From: Jeotgalicoccus sp.
GTDB lineage: Bacteria > Bacillota > Bacilli > Staphylococcales > Salinicoccaceae
Length of the DNA: 64,000 bases
Assembly: GCA_003513765.1 (NCBI GenBank)
Contig: DONT01000008.1
Location: forward strand, 1 to 64,000
Reading direction: 5' to 3'
A program made the translations under genes and the position numbers. This document shows positions 1 to 8,684 of the stretch, in pieces; position 1 is the first letter of the stretch; each line of letters begins with the position of its first letter. Under the pieces are notes generated by a model that was not told the origin of the DNA, ran no database searches, and saw only the letters and a program-made list of their open reading frames with translations.

Positions 1-154
1 AACGTTGCTGCGATACGACGGTGCTCCGGTGTCGTACTTTAAATGACCTTAATCCGGCATTATCAATCTACAGCATGGAGTATACGTCGTTCTTGAGCTG
101 AATAACCCCCACCAGACTGTGTCAATATAAATTCAATTATTAGAAAATTAAAAT

Positions 155-168
155 AGTTAGCGTTTTCA
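155..168 (+). promoter_or_regulatory. Candidate CcpA cre site and promoter for the TRAP operon
   Basis: AGTTAGCGTTTTCA matches the cre consensus TGWNANCGNTNWCA at every fixed position except the first. It overlaps the likely -35 (GTTTTC, 162-167), which lies 17 bases before a -10-like TTATAC (185-190). A strong AAGGAGG ribosome site follows at 207-213. Repression by CcpA in the presence of preferred sugars is inferred from position. The rest of bases 1-222 shows only a weak 6-bp stem (14-19/31-36) and no coding region. Confidence 0.5.
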
Positions 169-222
169 TAACAGGATAATTCTGTTATACTTCTAGTTAA
201 TTACATAAGGAGGAGGCATACT

Positions 223-1233
223 ATGAAATTTAATAAATACTTAGCAATGTTACTTGGTGCGACATTAGTACTTTCAGCGTGCGGTGATGACTCGGGTGAA
301 GAGGATTCAGCGGCAGATACAGAAGAAGCGGCAGATGGTGAAGAGTCTTCCGGTGATGCGGCTTCACTTGATACGAATATCGTAACTATCGCTACCGGCG
401 GTTCTTCCGGACCGTACAATATTATTGCAACGACGCTTGCGGAAGGTTACAGCAATGAGTTTGGCGTAAACTCCAGAACTCAGACGACCGGTGCCTCAGC
501 AGAGAACTTAAACTTAATGGCAGAAGAGAAAGTGGAAATGTCATTTGTTATGAGTGATGCACTGACACAGGCTGTAAATGGCGAAGAGACTTTCTCAGAG
601 CCGATTGATAATATTCAGCAGGTTGCAGCACTTTACCCGAACTTCGTACAGCTGATTTCTACTGACGGCGCGGGTGTTGACAGCGTTGAAGATCTTGCAG
701 GAAAACGTGTTGCAGTCGGAGACCAGAACTCGGGTGTTGAAATTGCCACACGTGCGGTATTGGAAGCTCACGGCATGTCTTACGATGATATTGAAGTCGA
801 TTACTTAGGATACGCGGAAGCTTCTGAAGCAATGCGCGGCGGACAGCTTGATGCAGCATTCCTGACAAGCGGCCTGCCTAACGCATCTGTAATGGAGCTG
901 CAAAATTCAGTAGACCTCAAAATTGTGCCAATCGAACAGGAAGCTGTAGATGTGCTGAGTGAAGATGCGGATTACTTTGAAGCATTGGAAATTCCGGCAG
1001 ACACTTACGGTAATGAAGAAGCAGTGCCTACAGTTGCGATTATGAACGCACTCGTTGTCCGTTCGGATATGAGTGAAGATGATGTTTATAACTTAACGAA
1101 ATATATGTTTGAGAATCTTGAACGTTTAGGCAACGCTCACCAGGCGGCGAATGATATTAATATTGAAACAGCAGAAGACAGTGCAGTAATCGATATTCAC
1201 CCTGGAGCCCAAAAGTATTACGATGAGCAGTAA
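223..1233 (+). CDS. TAXI-family TRAP transporter solute-binding lipoprotein
   Basis: This 336-residue protein is the extracytoplasmic receptor of a TRAP transporter of the TAXI class, which brings in organic acids or amino acids using an ion gradient. A lipoprotein signal with LSAC lipobox (Cys20) is followed by an acidic linker and the family's glycine-rich ligand motif (IATGGSSGPYN, about residues 56-66). Length is normal for the family. The ATG at 223 follows AAGGAGGAGG. It is the first gene of a three-gene operon and its end overlaps the DUF1850 gene by 11 bases. The substrate cannot be told from sequence; glutamate or a dicarboxylate is the usual guess. Confidence 0.9.
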   Translation: MKFNKYLAMLLGATLVLSACGDDSGEEDSAADTEEAADGEESSGDAASLDTNIVTIATGGSSGPYNIIATTLAEGYSNEFGVNSRTQTTGASAENLNLMAEEKVEMSFVMSDALTQAVNGEETFSEPIDNIQQVAALYPNFVQLISTDGAGVDSVEDLAGKRVAVGDQNSGVEIATRAVLEAHGMSYDDIEVDYLGYAEASEAMRGGQLDAAFLTSGLPNASVMELQNSVDLKIVPIEQEAVDVLSEDADYFEALEIPADTYGNEEAVPTVAIMNALVVRSDMSEDDVYNLTKYMFENLERLGNAHQAANDINIETAEDSAVIDIHPGAQKYYDEQ

Positions 1234-1696
1234 ATTTAAATGGATGATTATTGGGAGCATGCTCGTTGTGCTCCTTTTCATCTTTTTGTTACCGCAAAAA
1301 AAAATTGTTATTGATTCTGAATCAGGTGAAGATCTTTATCTTCCCCCTGAAACTTTTGAAATTCACTGGATTCATTCGATTGAAAAAGAAGAATGGTTTG
1401 AAGTGTACGACATTGAGGATGAAGGTTTTATTTTAACGGAATCGCATTTTAAAACGTTTGGTGCAGGTGTGCCGAGTGCTTCGGATGAGCCTGCTGAAAT
1501 GACGAAAGACGGTTTCGTAAAATATACGATAAACGACCAGTATCCCGATATTTACCTTAATGTTTCTGATAATGTCGAAACTAAAATTGTGCAGAATGAT
1601 GAAGAAATCCTGCTGTACGACTTGTACGAGCCGTATACCGCAGTGGACATCAAAATAGAATACATAGCGTTAATAAAACAATTAACAGGGGGTTAA
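1223..1696 (+). CDS. DUF1850 domain-containing membrane-anchored protein
   Basis: A 157-residue protein with one N-terminal membrane segment (about residues 7-24) and a small extracytoplasmic domain containing the IHWIHSIEKEEWFE stretch typical of DUF1850. DUF1850 genes are regularly found between the receptor and permease genes of TAXI TRAP operons, as here. The start overlaps the receptor gene by 11 bases and has no good ribosome site of its own, so translational coupling is likely. It probably assists or modulates the transporter; the biochemical role is not established. A second ORF in another frame (1251-1436) is a shadow. Confidence 0.8.
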   Translation: MSSKFKWMIIGSMLVVLLFIFLLPQKKIVIDSESGEDLYLPPETFEIHWIHSIEKEEWFEVYDIEDEGFILTESHFKTFGAGVPSASDEPAEMTKDGFVKYTINDQYPDIYLNVSDNVETKIVQNDEEILLYDLYEPYTAVDIKIEYIALIKQLTGG

Positions 1697-1697
1697 T

Positions 1698-3689
1698 ATG
1701 AAAAAGCATACAGAACCGGCAGTTGCGCCGGACACTCAGGCAGTCCAGGAGAAATATGATAAAGACTCGAGAACACGTAAATTTAACAGTAAAAGTACAG
1801 TATGGATTGTAACAATTGTTGCGGTGCTGTATTCACTGTTCCATTTATATATGGTCTTTAATCCGATGCCTGCATTGCAGCAGCGTTCAATTCACGTGGC
1901 AGTTGGACTGGCATTGGTTTATATGCTTTACCCGATGTTTAAAAAGCAGAACCGGTCGAAACTTCCAATCTTAGACTGGATTCTGGCAGCGGCAAGTTTA
2001 TTTACTGCCGGATATATATTAATAGAATATCAGGCGATTGTTACTGAACGCGGCGGTATTCCGAATAGCGTTGATATTATTATGGCAATTGTAACAGTGC
2101 TGCTGATACTTGAAGCGGCACGCCGTGTAACGGGCTGGATTTTACCGATACTTGCCTTAATATTTTTAGTATATCCATTTATCAGTCATATGGACTTTCT
2201 GCCGAATATGATGATGACGCGTCCGTTTGATCTCGGTGATATATTCGGACAGTTATATTTAAAAACTGAAGGACTGTACTCTACTGCTATAGGGGCGTCT
2301 GTAAACTTTATTTTCCTGTTTATTTTATTCGGGGCATTTTTACAAAAATCCGGAATGGGTCAATTCTTTAATGATTTGGCAATGGCTTTAGCGGGCGCCC
2401 AACGCGGAGGACCAGCTAAAGTTGCCGTCGTTTCAAGCGGATTCATGGGAAGCATTAATGGTGCGGCAGTTGCAAACGTAGTAAGTACAGGTGCATTTAC
2501 GATACCGTTAATGAAAAAAGTGGGTTACCATAGAAACTTTGCCGGCGCAGTTGAAGCCAGTGCCTCGGTCGGCGGACAGATACTGCCGCCGATTATGGGT
2601 GCGAGTGCATTTATTATGGCGGAAACAACCGGTATAAACTACGGTACTATCGCACTCGCTGCGCTGCTCCCGGCCCTATTGTATTATTTTGCTGTAATTT
2701 TGCAAGTACATTACAGAGCGGGAAAACGTGACTTAAAAGGTATTCCGAAAGCAGATTTACCGAGAGTAAAACAGGTAATGAAAGAACGAGGACACCTGCT
2801 TATACCGCTTGTCGGTTTAATCGTTATGCTATTCATGAACATGCCGATACCGAGAGCGGCAATCTTTACGATATTCCTGACGATTATTATTGCATCATTA
2901 AGAAAAACAACACGCATGTCATTTAAAGATATTTTTGATGGACTTGCACTTGGCGCCCAGCAGGCATTATCTGTAATGATTGCCTGTGCGGTCGTCGGAA
3001 TTATTATCGGCGTCGTATCGTTAACGAGCTTTGGTGCAATTATGACTTCTGCAATTGCAGGATTGGGCGGAGGGTCATTATTCCTGACACTGTTCTTTAC
3101 GATGATTGCGTCAATGGTGCTCGGAATGGGTCTGCCGTCAATTCCGGCATACATCATTACTGCAACTATGGCAGCACCGGCACTTGCTGAATTCGGAGTG
3201 CCGATTCTGTTAGCACACATGTTTGTATTCTACTTTGGTATCTTTGCAAACGTAACGCCGCCGGTCGCCTTAGCTGCATTCGCCGGTGCAGGGATTGCAG
3301 ATGGAGATCCGATGAGAACCGGTTTCCAGGCGCTGAAGCTGTCGCTCGCAGGATTCTTAATTCCGTTTATCTTCATCTACGAACCGGCAATGCTGTTAGT
3401 AGATATTGAAGGACTGATGACGAATGCGAGAGAATATCCATTCGCAAGCTTTATGGATGTCGCCGTCGTACTCGCCAGCACGACCATCGGGCTGATAGCA
3501 TTGTCTGCGGGGCTTGAAGGGTTCTTTAAGACACATATCAATCCGTTCTTAAGAACAGTACTTATAGGTTCAGCTATTCTGCTAGTCGTTCCGGAGACAT
3601 ACACTGATGTAATTGGCTTAAGTATAGCGATTATTATTTTTATACTTAACTACGCGAAATGGAAAAAAGAAGAACCAGCAGCTGTATAA
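1698..3689 (+). CDS. TRAP transporter fused permease subunit (TAXI type)
   Basis: A 663-residue polytopic membrane protein that fuses the small (DctQ-like) and large (DctM-like) TRAP subunits. A hydrophilic N-terminus of about 35 residues is followed by many transmembrane helices. DctM-type motifs are clear, including the glycine/serine-rich loop GFMGSINGAAVANVVSTG and a later GMGLPSIPAYI segment. Length fits the TAXI fused permease family. It starts two bases after the DUF1850 gene with GGGG as ribosome site. With the two upstream genes it forms a complete sodium- or proton-coupled uptake system. A hairpin terminator follows. Confidence 0.9.
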   Translation: MKKHTEPAVAPDTQAVQEKYDKDSRTRKFNSKSTVWIVTIVAVLYSLFHLYMVFNPMPALQQRSIHVAVGLALVYMLYPMFKKQNRSKLPILDWILAAASLFTAGYILIEYQAIVTERGGIPNSVDIIMAIVTVLLILEAARRVTGWILPILALIFLVYPFISHMDFLPNMMMTRPFDLGDIFGQLYLKTEGLYSTAIGASVNFIFLFILFGAFLQKSGMGQFFNDLAMALAGAQRGGPAKVAVVSSGFMGSINGAAVANVVSTGAFTIPLMKKVGYHRNFAGAVEASASVGGQILPPIMGASAFIMAETTGINYGTIALAALLPALLYYFAVILQVHYRAGKRDLKGIPKADLPRVKQVMKERGHLLIPLVGLIVMLFMNMPIPRAAIFTIFLTIIIASLRKTTRMSFKDIFDGLALGAQQALSVMIACAVVGIIIGVVSLTSFGAIMTSAIAGLGGGSLFLTLFFTMIASMVLGMGLPSIPAYIITATMAAPALAEFGVPILLAHMFVFYFGIFANVTPPVALAAFAGAGIADGDPMRTGFQALKLSLAGFLIPFIFIYEPAMLLVDIEGLMTNAREYPFASFMDVAVVLASTTIGLIALSAGLEGFFKTHINPFLRTVLIGSAILLVVPETYTDVIGLSIAIIIFILNYAKWKKEEPAAV

Positions 3690-3700
3690 ATTAATAAAAA

Positions 3701-3751
3701 TCAAGACACCCCTGCAACTGGAAAAGATGTCCGGTTGGAGGGGTGATTTGA
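3701..3751 (+). terminator. Rho-independent terminator of the TRAP operon
   Basis: An imperfect long hairpin: the arm beginning TCAAGACACCCC pairs with GGGGTGATTTGA, with a loop around 3722-3730. The T-run is weak, so it may be only partly efficient. Confidence 0.6.
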
Positions 3752-3833
3752 TTGTAAATATATTAACTTCCAGCTCATATTCACCCGCAAATTAGTAAGC
3801 GTATACAATAATTAGAGTTTTCTGAAATAATAG

Positions 3834-3862
3834 TTGTGCAATTTTATCTTCTAGTGTAGAAT
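3834..3862 (+). promoter_or_regulatory. Candidate sigma-A promoter of the first solute-binding gene
   Basis: TTGTGC (3834-3839) and TAGAAT (3857-3862) are separated by 17 bases and lie about 50 bases upstream of the start codon. Confidence 0.5.
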
Positions 3863-3914
3863 TCTGAATATTACAAGAAGTCATTTTGCACTTCTGGGAA
3901 TTGGGGGGAATCAA

Positions 3915-5585
3915 ATGAAAAGGTTTAGTTTTATGGCATTACTCGGTGTATTAATACTTATTCTCGCAGCATGTACTGATGACAGTAATGTGGAAGAGGA
4001 GACAACTGAAGGTGAAGGGGCTGCTGCTGAAGGCGGCACTCTGACTCTGGCAATGCCTAGTGATGCAGTATCGATGGACCCGCACGGCAGTAACGATGTG
4101 CCGTCTGAACAAATCCGCGATACAATTTATGAGCCGCTGTTAACGCAGGATGAAAACTTCGAAATCGTTCCTGTCTTAGCTGAAGAGTATGAACAAATTG
4201 ACGATACAACGTGGGAGTTTAAACTTCGTGAAGGTGTTACTTTCCACGATGGCAGTGAATTTAACGCAGAAGTAGTTAAGGCGAATATCGAGCGTGTGAA
4301 AGATGTGGCGAAAGCTTCACCGCGTGCATTCCTGTTAGACATGGTAAGTGAAGTTAACATTATCGATGATTATACTGTTGAACTCGTTACAGAGTATCCT
4401 TTCGCACCGCTTGCAAACAACTTAACGCATGGTGCAGGTAAAATGATCAGTAAAGATTTAATCGATGCTGATTACCAGCAGGCACTGGATGAGGCAGGCA
4501 GCGATTTAACGCTTGAAGAGTATTACGAACTGCGCACTGAAGGCGGCGGCGAACACGAAGCTGTAGCTAATGAAATCAGTTCATTTGTCGGCCAGCTTGT
4601 TGAATCTGAGCCCGTTGGAACAAACTACTTCAAGTTTGAATCAAGAAGCCCCGGTGAACAGACTGCTGTAGTACGTAACGACGATTACTGGGGAGATACT
4701 TCACTGCTTGACGGTGTAAACTTCAAAGTAGTGTCAGAACCGGGCTCACGTATTGCTGAACTCGAGTCAGGTTCATCAGACGCAATTCTTGCTACACTTT
4801 CCAGTAATATTGAACGTGTGGACAGCAACGAAGACGTAACACTGTTACGCAATGACTCAGTATCAATCGATTACATCGGTTTCAATACTGAAAAAGAACC
4901 ATTCAACGATCCAAAAGTACGTCAGGCAATCACTCATGCATTTGACAGTCAAGCTGTACTTGAAGGAGTTTACAATGGTTCAGGTACACCGGCAGAAGCA
5001 CCGCTTGCACCGGGAGTACTTGGCTATTCTGAAGACCTTGAAGGATTAGACTACGATATGGAACGTGCACAAGAACTGCTTGATGAAGCAGGTGTTGAAG
5101 ACTTAACAATCAACTTAATGGTTAACGACGATAACCCTGAACGTGTCGACGTTGCACTATGGTTACAGGAATCATTAAGCACATTAGGAATTACAGTAAA
5201 TGTTGAACAGGTTGAGTGGGGCGCGTACCTCGCAGCGACTGGTGCAGGGGAACACGATATGTTCATCCTCGGCTGGAGCAACTCAACAGGTGACCCGGAT
5301 AACGGAATCGCGCCATTATTCCACAGCGATAACATCGGTGACACTGGTAACCGTTCATTCTACAACAACCCGGAACTGGACAGCATTTTAGACGAAGCCC
5401 GCCAGTCAACTGAAGAAAGTGAACGCGAACAGCTTTATATGGACGCTCAGCAAATCTTAGTAGACGACGCGCCGGCAATCTTTATCCGCCACGGTGAAAA
5501 CCTAAATGCACACGGCAATCACGTTGAAGGATTCCAAGGCGATGCATACAACATCTTCGACTTCAGAGAAACTTCAATGCAGTAA
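3915..5585 (+). CDS. ABC transporter substrate-binding lipoprotein, family 5 (peptide/glutathione type)
   Basis: A 556-residue extracellular lipoprotein (LAAC lipobox, Cys20) of the SBP_bac_5 family (OppA/DppA/GsiB). The family signature region MDPHGSNDVPSEQIRD leads into a typical two-lobe fold ending at the C-terminus. The protein is strongly acidic, as expected for a halotolerant organism. No permease or ATPase gene lies next to it, so it must use a transporter encoded elsewhere or act as an extra receptor. About 49 percent or more of its C-terminal 80 residues match the broken paralogue at 6062. The start follows GGGGGG ribosome-site bases. Peptide or glutathione is the likely ligand but is not proven. 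Confidence 0.88.
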   Translation: MKRFSFMALLGVLILILAACTDDSNVEEETTEGEGAAAEGGTLTLAMPSDAVSMDPHGSNDVPSEQIRDTIYEPLLTQDENFEIVPVLAEEYEQIDDTTWEFKLREGVTFHDGSEFNAEVVKANIERVKDVAKASPRAFLLDMVSEVNIIDDYTVELVTEYPFAPLANNLTHGAGKMISKDLIDADYQQALDEAGSDLTLEEYYELRTEGGGEHEAVANEISSFVGQLVESEPVGTNYFKFESRSPGEQTAVVRNDDYWGDTSLLDGVNFKVVSEPGSRIAELESGSSDAILATLSSNIERVDSNEDVTLLRNDSVSIDYIGFNTEKEPFNDPKVRQAITHAFDSQAVLEGVYNGSGTPAEAPLAPGVLGYSEDLEGLDYDMERAQELLDEAGVEDLTINLMVNDDNPERVDVALWLQESLSTLGITVNVEQVEWGAYLAATGAGEHDMFILGWSNSTGDPDNGIAPLFHSDNIGDTGNRSFYNNPELDSILDEARQSTEESEREQLYMDAQQILVDDAPAIFIRHGENLNAHGNHVEGFQGDAYNIFDFRETSMQ

Positions 5586-5607
5586 CTGAATAATCAGCAC
5601 GATAAAC

Positions 5608-5650
5608 TGCCCGTGAATCTTATTATTGAGATTTGCGGGTGGTTTTTTGT
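5608..5650 (+). terminator. Terminator after the first solute-binding gene
   Basis: CCCGTGAATCT (5610-5620) pairs with AGATTTGCGGG (5629-5639), allowing G-U pairs, and is followed by a T-run at 5643-5648. Confidence 0.8.
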
Positions 5651-5664
5651 TATTTGCGGCGGGC

Positions 5665-5951
5665 GGATTACCATGTTAAATCCGCGAGGTAGTCCAGCGC
5701 CTTTTGGATTACCATGTCAAACTCGCGAGGTAGTCCAGCAGCATTCGGATTACCATGTCAATTCCATGAAGGGTTCCTGCAGCTTTTGAATCCCGTCTTC
5801 AATTCCATGAAGGGTTCCTGCAGCTTTTGGATCCCGTCTTCAATTCCATGAAGGGTTCCGTCAGCTTTTGGATCCCGTCTCCAACTCCGTGAAGGGTTCC
5901 AGCAGACTTTGGATCCCGTCTCCAATTCCATGAAGGGTTCACTTTACCGTG
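5665..5951. repeat. Tandem repeat array A: seven 41-bp units
   Basis: Seven units begin exactly 41 bases apart at 5665, 5706, 5747, 5788, 5829, 5870 and 5911. Units 4-7 share GGATCCCGTCT (one base varies) and CCATGAAGGGTTCC; units 1-2 have diverged to a GGATTACCATGT...GCGAGGTAGTCCAGC form, and unit 3 is a hybrid of both. The last unit is degraded at its 3' end. There are no spacers, so it is not CRISPR. A reverse-strand ORF across it (5799-5984) is only the translated repeat. From 5952 to 6061 nothing further is recognised. Confidence 0.9.
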
Positions 5952-6061
5952 AGGTGTTCCAAGACACTCCACCTCCCCGTTCATTGTAAAAAAATTGAAA
6001 TTTTTATTAAACCTTAAAATATTTCCCGTTAAACAGGGTATATGTGATGTAAAAATAACAT

Positions 6062-6315
6062 TTAATAATGGGAATCGTGCATTTTACAGCAATCCTGAAC
6101 TTGACCAGCTTTTAGATGACGCACGTCAGGAAACGGACGAGGCAGCGCGTGAATCACTTTATATCGATGCACAGGAAATTATTATTGGAGAAGCGCCATC
6201 AATCTTTATTCGTCACGGTGAATATTTAAATGCACATAACGACAACGTGCACGACTTTAAAGCCAACGGCTTCAATATGCTGGACTTCAGCGAGACGTAT
6301 ATCGAAGAAGAATAA
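6062..6315 (+). pseudogene. C-terminal remnant of a third family-5 solute-binding gene
   Basis: From about NGNRAFYSNPELD onward (roughly 80 residues, ending at the TAA at 6313) the translation aligns along its whole length with the C-terminus of the intact gene at 3915, including DAQEIIIGEAPSIFIRHGE. The other 470 or so residues, the signal peptide and any start signal are missing; the open frame can be read back to an ATG at 5995 but that part has no similarity and no ribosome site. It is a deletion remnant lying just downstream of repeat array A. Confidence 0.85.
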
Positions 6316-6328
6316 ATATAAAAATTTC

Positions 6329-6376
6329 AATAAGCAGTCATGACTATTTGAAATGTCATGACTGCTTATTTTAAAT
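6329..6376 (+). terminator. Strong terminator with a perfect 16-bp stem
   Basis: AATAAGCAGTCATGAC (6329-6344) is perfectly complementary to 6355-6370 across a 10-base loop. It follows the pseudogene stop codon and presumably once ended that gene. Confidence 0.8.
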
Positions 6377-6410
6377 TGTTTTAGTTATGCACGAACTTAT
6401 AAAAATTTAT

Positions 6411-6448
6411 TGAAAGCGCTTTATTTCGAATAAAGGTCATGCTATAGT
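6411..6448 (+). promoter_or_regulatory. cre-like site and promoter upstream of the second solute-binding gene
   Basis: TGAAAGCGCTTTAT (6411-6424) fits the cre consensus except for the last two bases. It overlaps a weak -35 region 17 bases before TATAGT (6443-6448). This would give an untranslated leader of about 155 bases before the start at 6614. Confidence 0.45.
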
Positions 6449-6613
6449 GAGGGGGAGTTGGAATTTGAAGAAATAACAGCGAATTATTATATTGTTAATA
6501 TTTTCAAAATTCTACCTTGTAAGAAAAATTGTTTTACGGTAATATTATAAGAGTGAAATTTTAGGATTCTAAATAATCTTAAAATTTAAAATTATTTGAG
6601 GGGGAAATACATA

Positions 6614-8296
6614 ATGAAGAGCCTTAAACAACTGCTTACTTTAAGTTTAGTGCTGATGTTCACATTAGTACTGGCAGCTTGTACAAGCGACAGCGACGTT
6701 GATCCTGAAAGTGAAGACGGCGCAGCAGAAGGTACACCGGCTGGGAGCCAGGATCTTGTTATCTCTGAAATGAGTGACATCGTATCAATGGACCCGCACG
6801 GTAATAACGACGTACCATCATCAAACGTACGTTACAACTTATACAACGGACTGACTGTCCTAAATGAAAATATGGAAGTGGAACCCGGTCTTGCGACTGA
6901 ATGGGAACCTGTAGATGACACAACATGGAGCTTTACTCTCCGTGACGATGTTACATTCCATGACGGCACACCTTTCAACGCTGAAGCTGTTGTTGCCAAC
7001 CTTAACCGTGTCCTTGACCCGGCTATGGCATCACCTCGTATGTTCTTATACGAAATGATTACAGACGTTGAAGCAGTAGACGAGTACACAGTTGAAATTA
7101 CTACTGAATATCCGTTTGCACCATTACTTGCACACCTTGCACACGATGGCGGCGGCATGATCAGTAAAGATGTTATCGATGCAGATTACCAGCAGGCACT
7201 TGATGCTGCCGGTGAAGATATGACTGCAGAAGAGTACTACGAATTACGCGACAGCGGCGAAGCTGAAGAAGTACAGGATGCAATTTCATCTGACCTTGGT
7301 CAGTACGTTACAGAAAATCCGGTAGGAACAGGCGTATTCAAATTACAAGAACGTACACCAGGTGAACAGGTTGTGCTTGAACGCAACGACGATTACTTCG
7401 GTGAAGTGGCAACACTTGATACGGTAACGTTCAAAGTAGTTCCGGAAACAGCTTCACGTATTGCTGAAATCGAAGCAGGCACTTCACACGTTGCAGGTGC
7501 TGTAGAATCAAGCAACGCAGACCGTATTGCTAACGGCGCAGATACTGAACTTGACGAAACAGAGTCAATGTCACTTTCTTACATCGGTTATAACACTGAA
7601 AAAGAACCATTAAACGATCCTTTAGTACGTCAGGCAATTTCTTATGCAATCGACCGTGAAGAAATCATTAACGGTGTATACGACGGCGTAGGTATTCCTG
7701 CTAACGGGCCGCTTGCTCCAGGCGTATTCGGTTACGATGAAAACGTTGAAGGTATCTCTTACGATATCGAACGTGCGAAAGAATTAATGGCTGAAGCAGG
7801 ACACGAAGATGGATTCGATATATCAATTCTGACTAATGATTCACCAGAACGTGTTAACACTGCAATCTACTTACAGGAATCACTTCAGGAAATTGGTATT
7901 AACCTTGAAGTTCAGCAAATGGAGTGGGGCGCGTACTTAGAAGAAACAGCAGCCGGTAACCACGACATGTTCGTTCTTGGCTGGTCAACTGTAACAGGTG
8001 ACGCGGACTACGGAACTTATCCGTTATTCCACTCATCAATGCATGGTGATCCGGGTAACCGTTCATTCTTATCAGACGATAAAGTGGACGAATTACTTGA
8101 AGCGGGACGTCGTGAAACAGACGAAGAAGCACGTCTGCAAATCTACTCTGAACTTCAGGAACAGCTGGTTGAAGCAGCGCCAATGGCATACATTCACCAC
8201 CAGAACTACTTAACAGGTATGAACTCTAACGTTCAGGGCTTCTGGGTTGATGCACAAGGTATTTACCATGTGGATCAGGTAACAATTGAAGAATAA
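6614..8296 (+). CDS. ABC transporter substrate-binding lipoprotein, family 5
   Basis: A 560-residue extracellular lipoprotein (LAAC lipobox, Cys23), paralogue of the protein encoded at 3915, with the same SBP_bac_5 fold and MDPHGNNDVPSSNVR signature. The ATG at 6614 is preferred over the upstream codon at 6596 because GAGGGGG (6598-6604) is correctly spaced for it and the signal peptide then begins normally. The N-terminal lobe and central region are close to the paralogue, but the C-terminal 70 residues diverge, suggesting a different ligand preference. No permease or ATPase is nearby. It is followed by a strong terminator and is monocistronic. Confidence 0.88.
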   Translation: MKSLKQLLTLSLVLMFTLVLAACTSDSDVDPESEDGAAEGTPAGSQDLVISEMSDIVSMDPHGNNDVPSSNVRYNLYNGLTVLNENMEVEPGLATEWEPVDDTTWSFTLRDDVTFHDGTPFNAEAVVANLNRVLDPAMASPRMFLYEMITDVEAVDEYTVEITTEYPFAPLLAHLAHDGGGMISKDVIDADYQQALDAAGEDMTAEEYYELRDSGEAEEVQDAISSDLGQYVTENPVGTGVFKLQERTPGEQVVLERNDDYFGEVATLDTVTFKVVPETASRIAEIEAGTSHVAGAVESSNADRIANGADTELDETESMSLSYIGYNTEKEPLNDPLVRQAISYAIDREEIINGVYDGVGIPANGPLAPGVFGYDENVEGISYDIERAKELMAEAGHEDGFDISILTNDSPERVNTAIYLQESLQEIGINLEVQQMEWGAYLEETAAGNHDMFVLGWSTVTGDADYGTYPLFHSSMHGDPGNRSFLSDDKVDELLEAGRRETDEEARLQIYSELQEQLVEAAPMAYIHHQNYLTGMNSNVQGFWVDAQGIYHVDQVTIEE

Positions 8297-8308
8297 TAAA
8301 AATTTAAG

Positions 8309-8340
8309 GAACCCGGCATATTTTTGCCGGGTTCTTTTCT
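8309..8340 (+). terminator. Terminator of the second solute-binding gene
   Basis: GAACCCGGCA (8309-8318) pairs perfectly with TGCCGGGTTC (8325-8334), followed by TTTT. Confidence 0.9.
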
Positions 8341-8368
8341 ATAAATTTTAAAAAATACATATGAATGG

Positions 8369-8374
8369 TATAAT
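8369..8374 (+). promoter_or_regulatory. -10 element for the small lipoprotein gene
   Basis: A consensus TATAAT lies 31 bases before the start codon; the -35 region is only T/A-rich. Confidence 0.45.
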
Positions 8375-8404
8375 ATTGGGTAAGATAAACTATAGGTGAA
8401 TATA

Positions 8405-8674
8405 ATGAAAAAACTGATGATGTTAATACTTGTACTGGGACTTGCCGCGTGCAGCGGTGAGGCAACTCAGGCAGAAAAAGATCTGGAAAATATCAACACG
8501 GAAATTACAGAGCTGGAAGATCAGATTAATACACTGCAGGGTGACAATGAGGCACTCCAGCAAAATGTTGATGCAAAAGAATCAGAGCTGGAAGAACTTG
8601 AAAAAGAATTCGAAGAAAACCAGCAGTCTGAAGAAGAAACAGAAGAACAAGAAGATGCAGAAAACGAAGAGTAA
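8405..8674 (+). CDS. Small coiled-coil lipoprotein
   Basis: An 89-residue secreted lipoprotein: signal peptide with LAAC lipobox (Cys16), then a heptad-patterned coiled coil (about residues 24-70) and a glutamate-rich tail. The ATG at 8405 is chosen over the GTG at 8396 because the GTG lies inside the AGGTGA ribosome site. Function is unknown; such proteins are tethered on the outer face of the membrane. It sits 10 bases upstream of the next gene and probably shares its transcript. Confidence 0.75.
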   Translation: MKKLMMLILVLGLAACSGEATQAEKDLENINTEITELEDQINTLQGDNEALQQNVDAKESELEELEKEFEENQQSEEETEEQEDAENEE

Positions 8675-8684
8675 AGGAGTTTTA

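Noticed and set aside
1..40. Terminator for an upstream gene
   Set aside because: Only a 6-bp stem (14-19/31-36) with a weak T-tract; not enough to call.
2711..3220. 169-codon reverse ORF inside the TRAP permease
   Set aside because: Antisense shadow of a clear membrane protein gene.
5665..5951. Possible CRISPR array
   Set aside because: Units follow one another without unique spacers and no cas genes are present; the same holds for the arrays at 12136 and 16669.
5799..5984. 61-codon reverse ORF
   Set aside because: Translation of repeat array A only.
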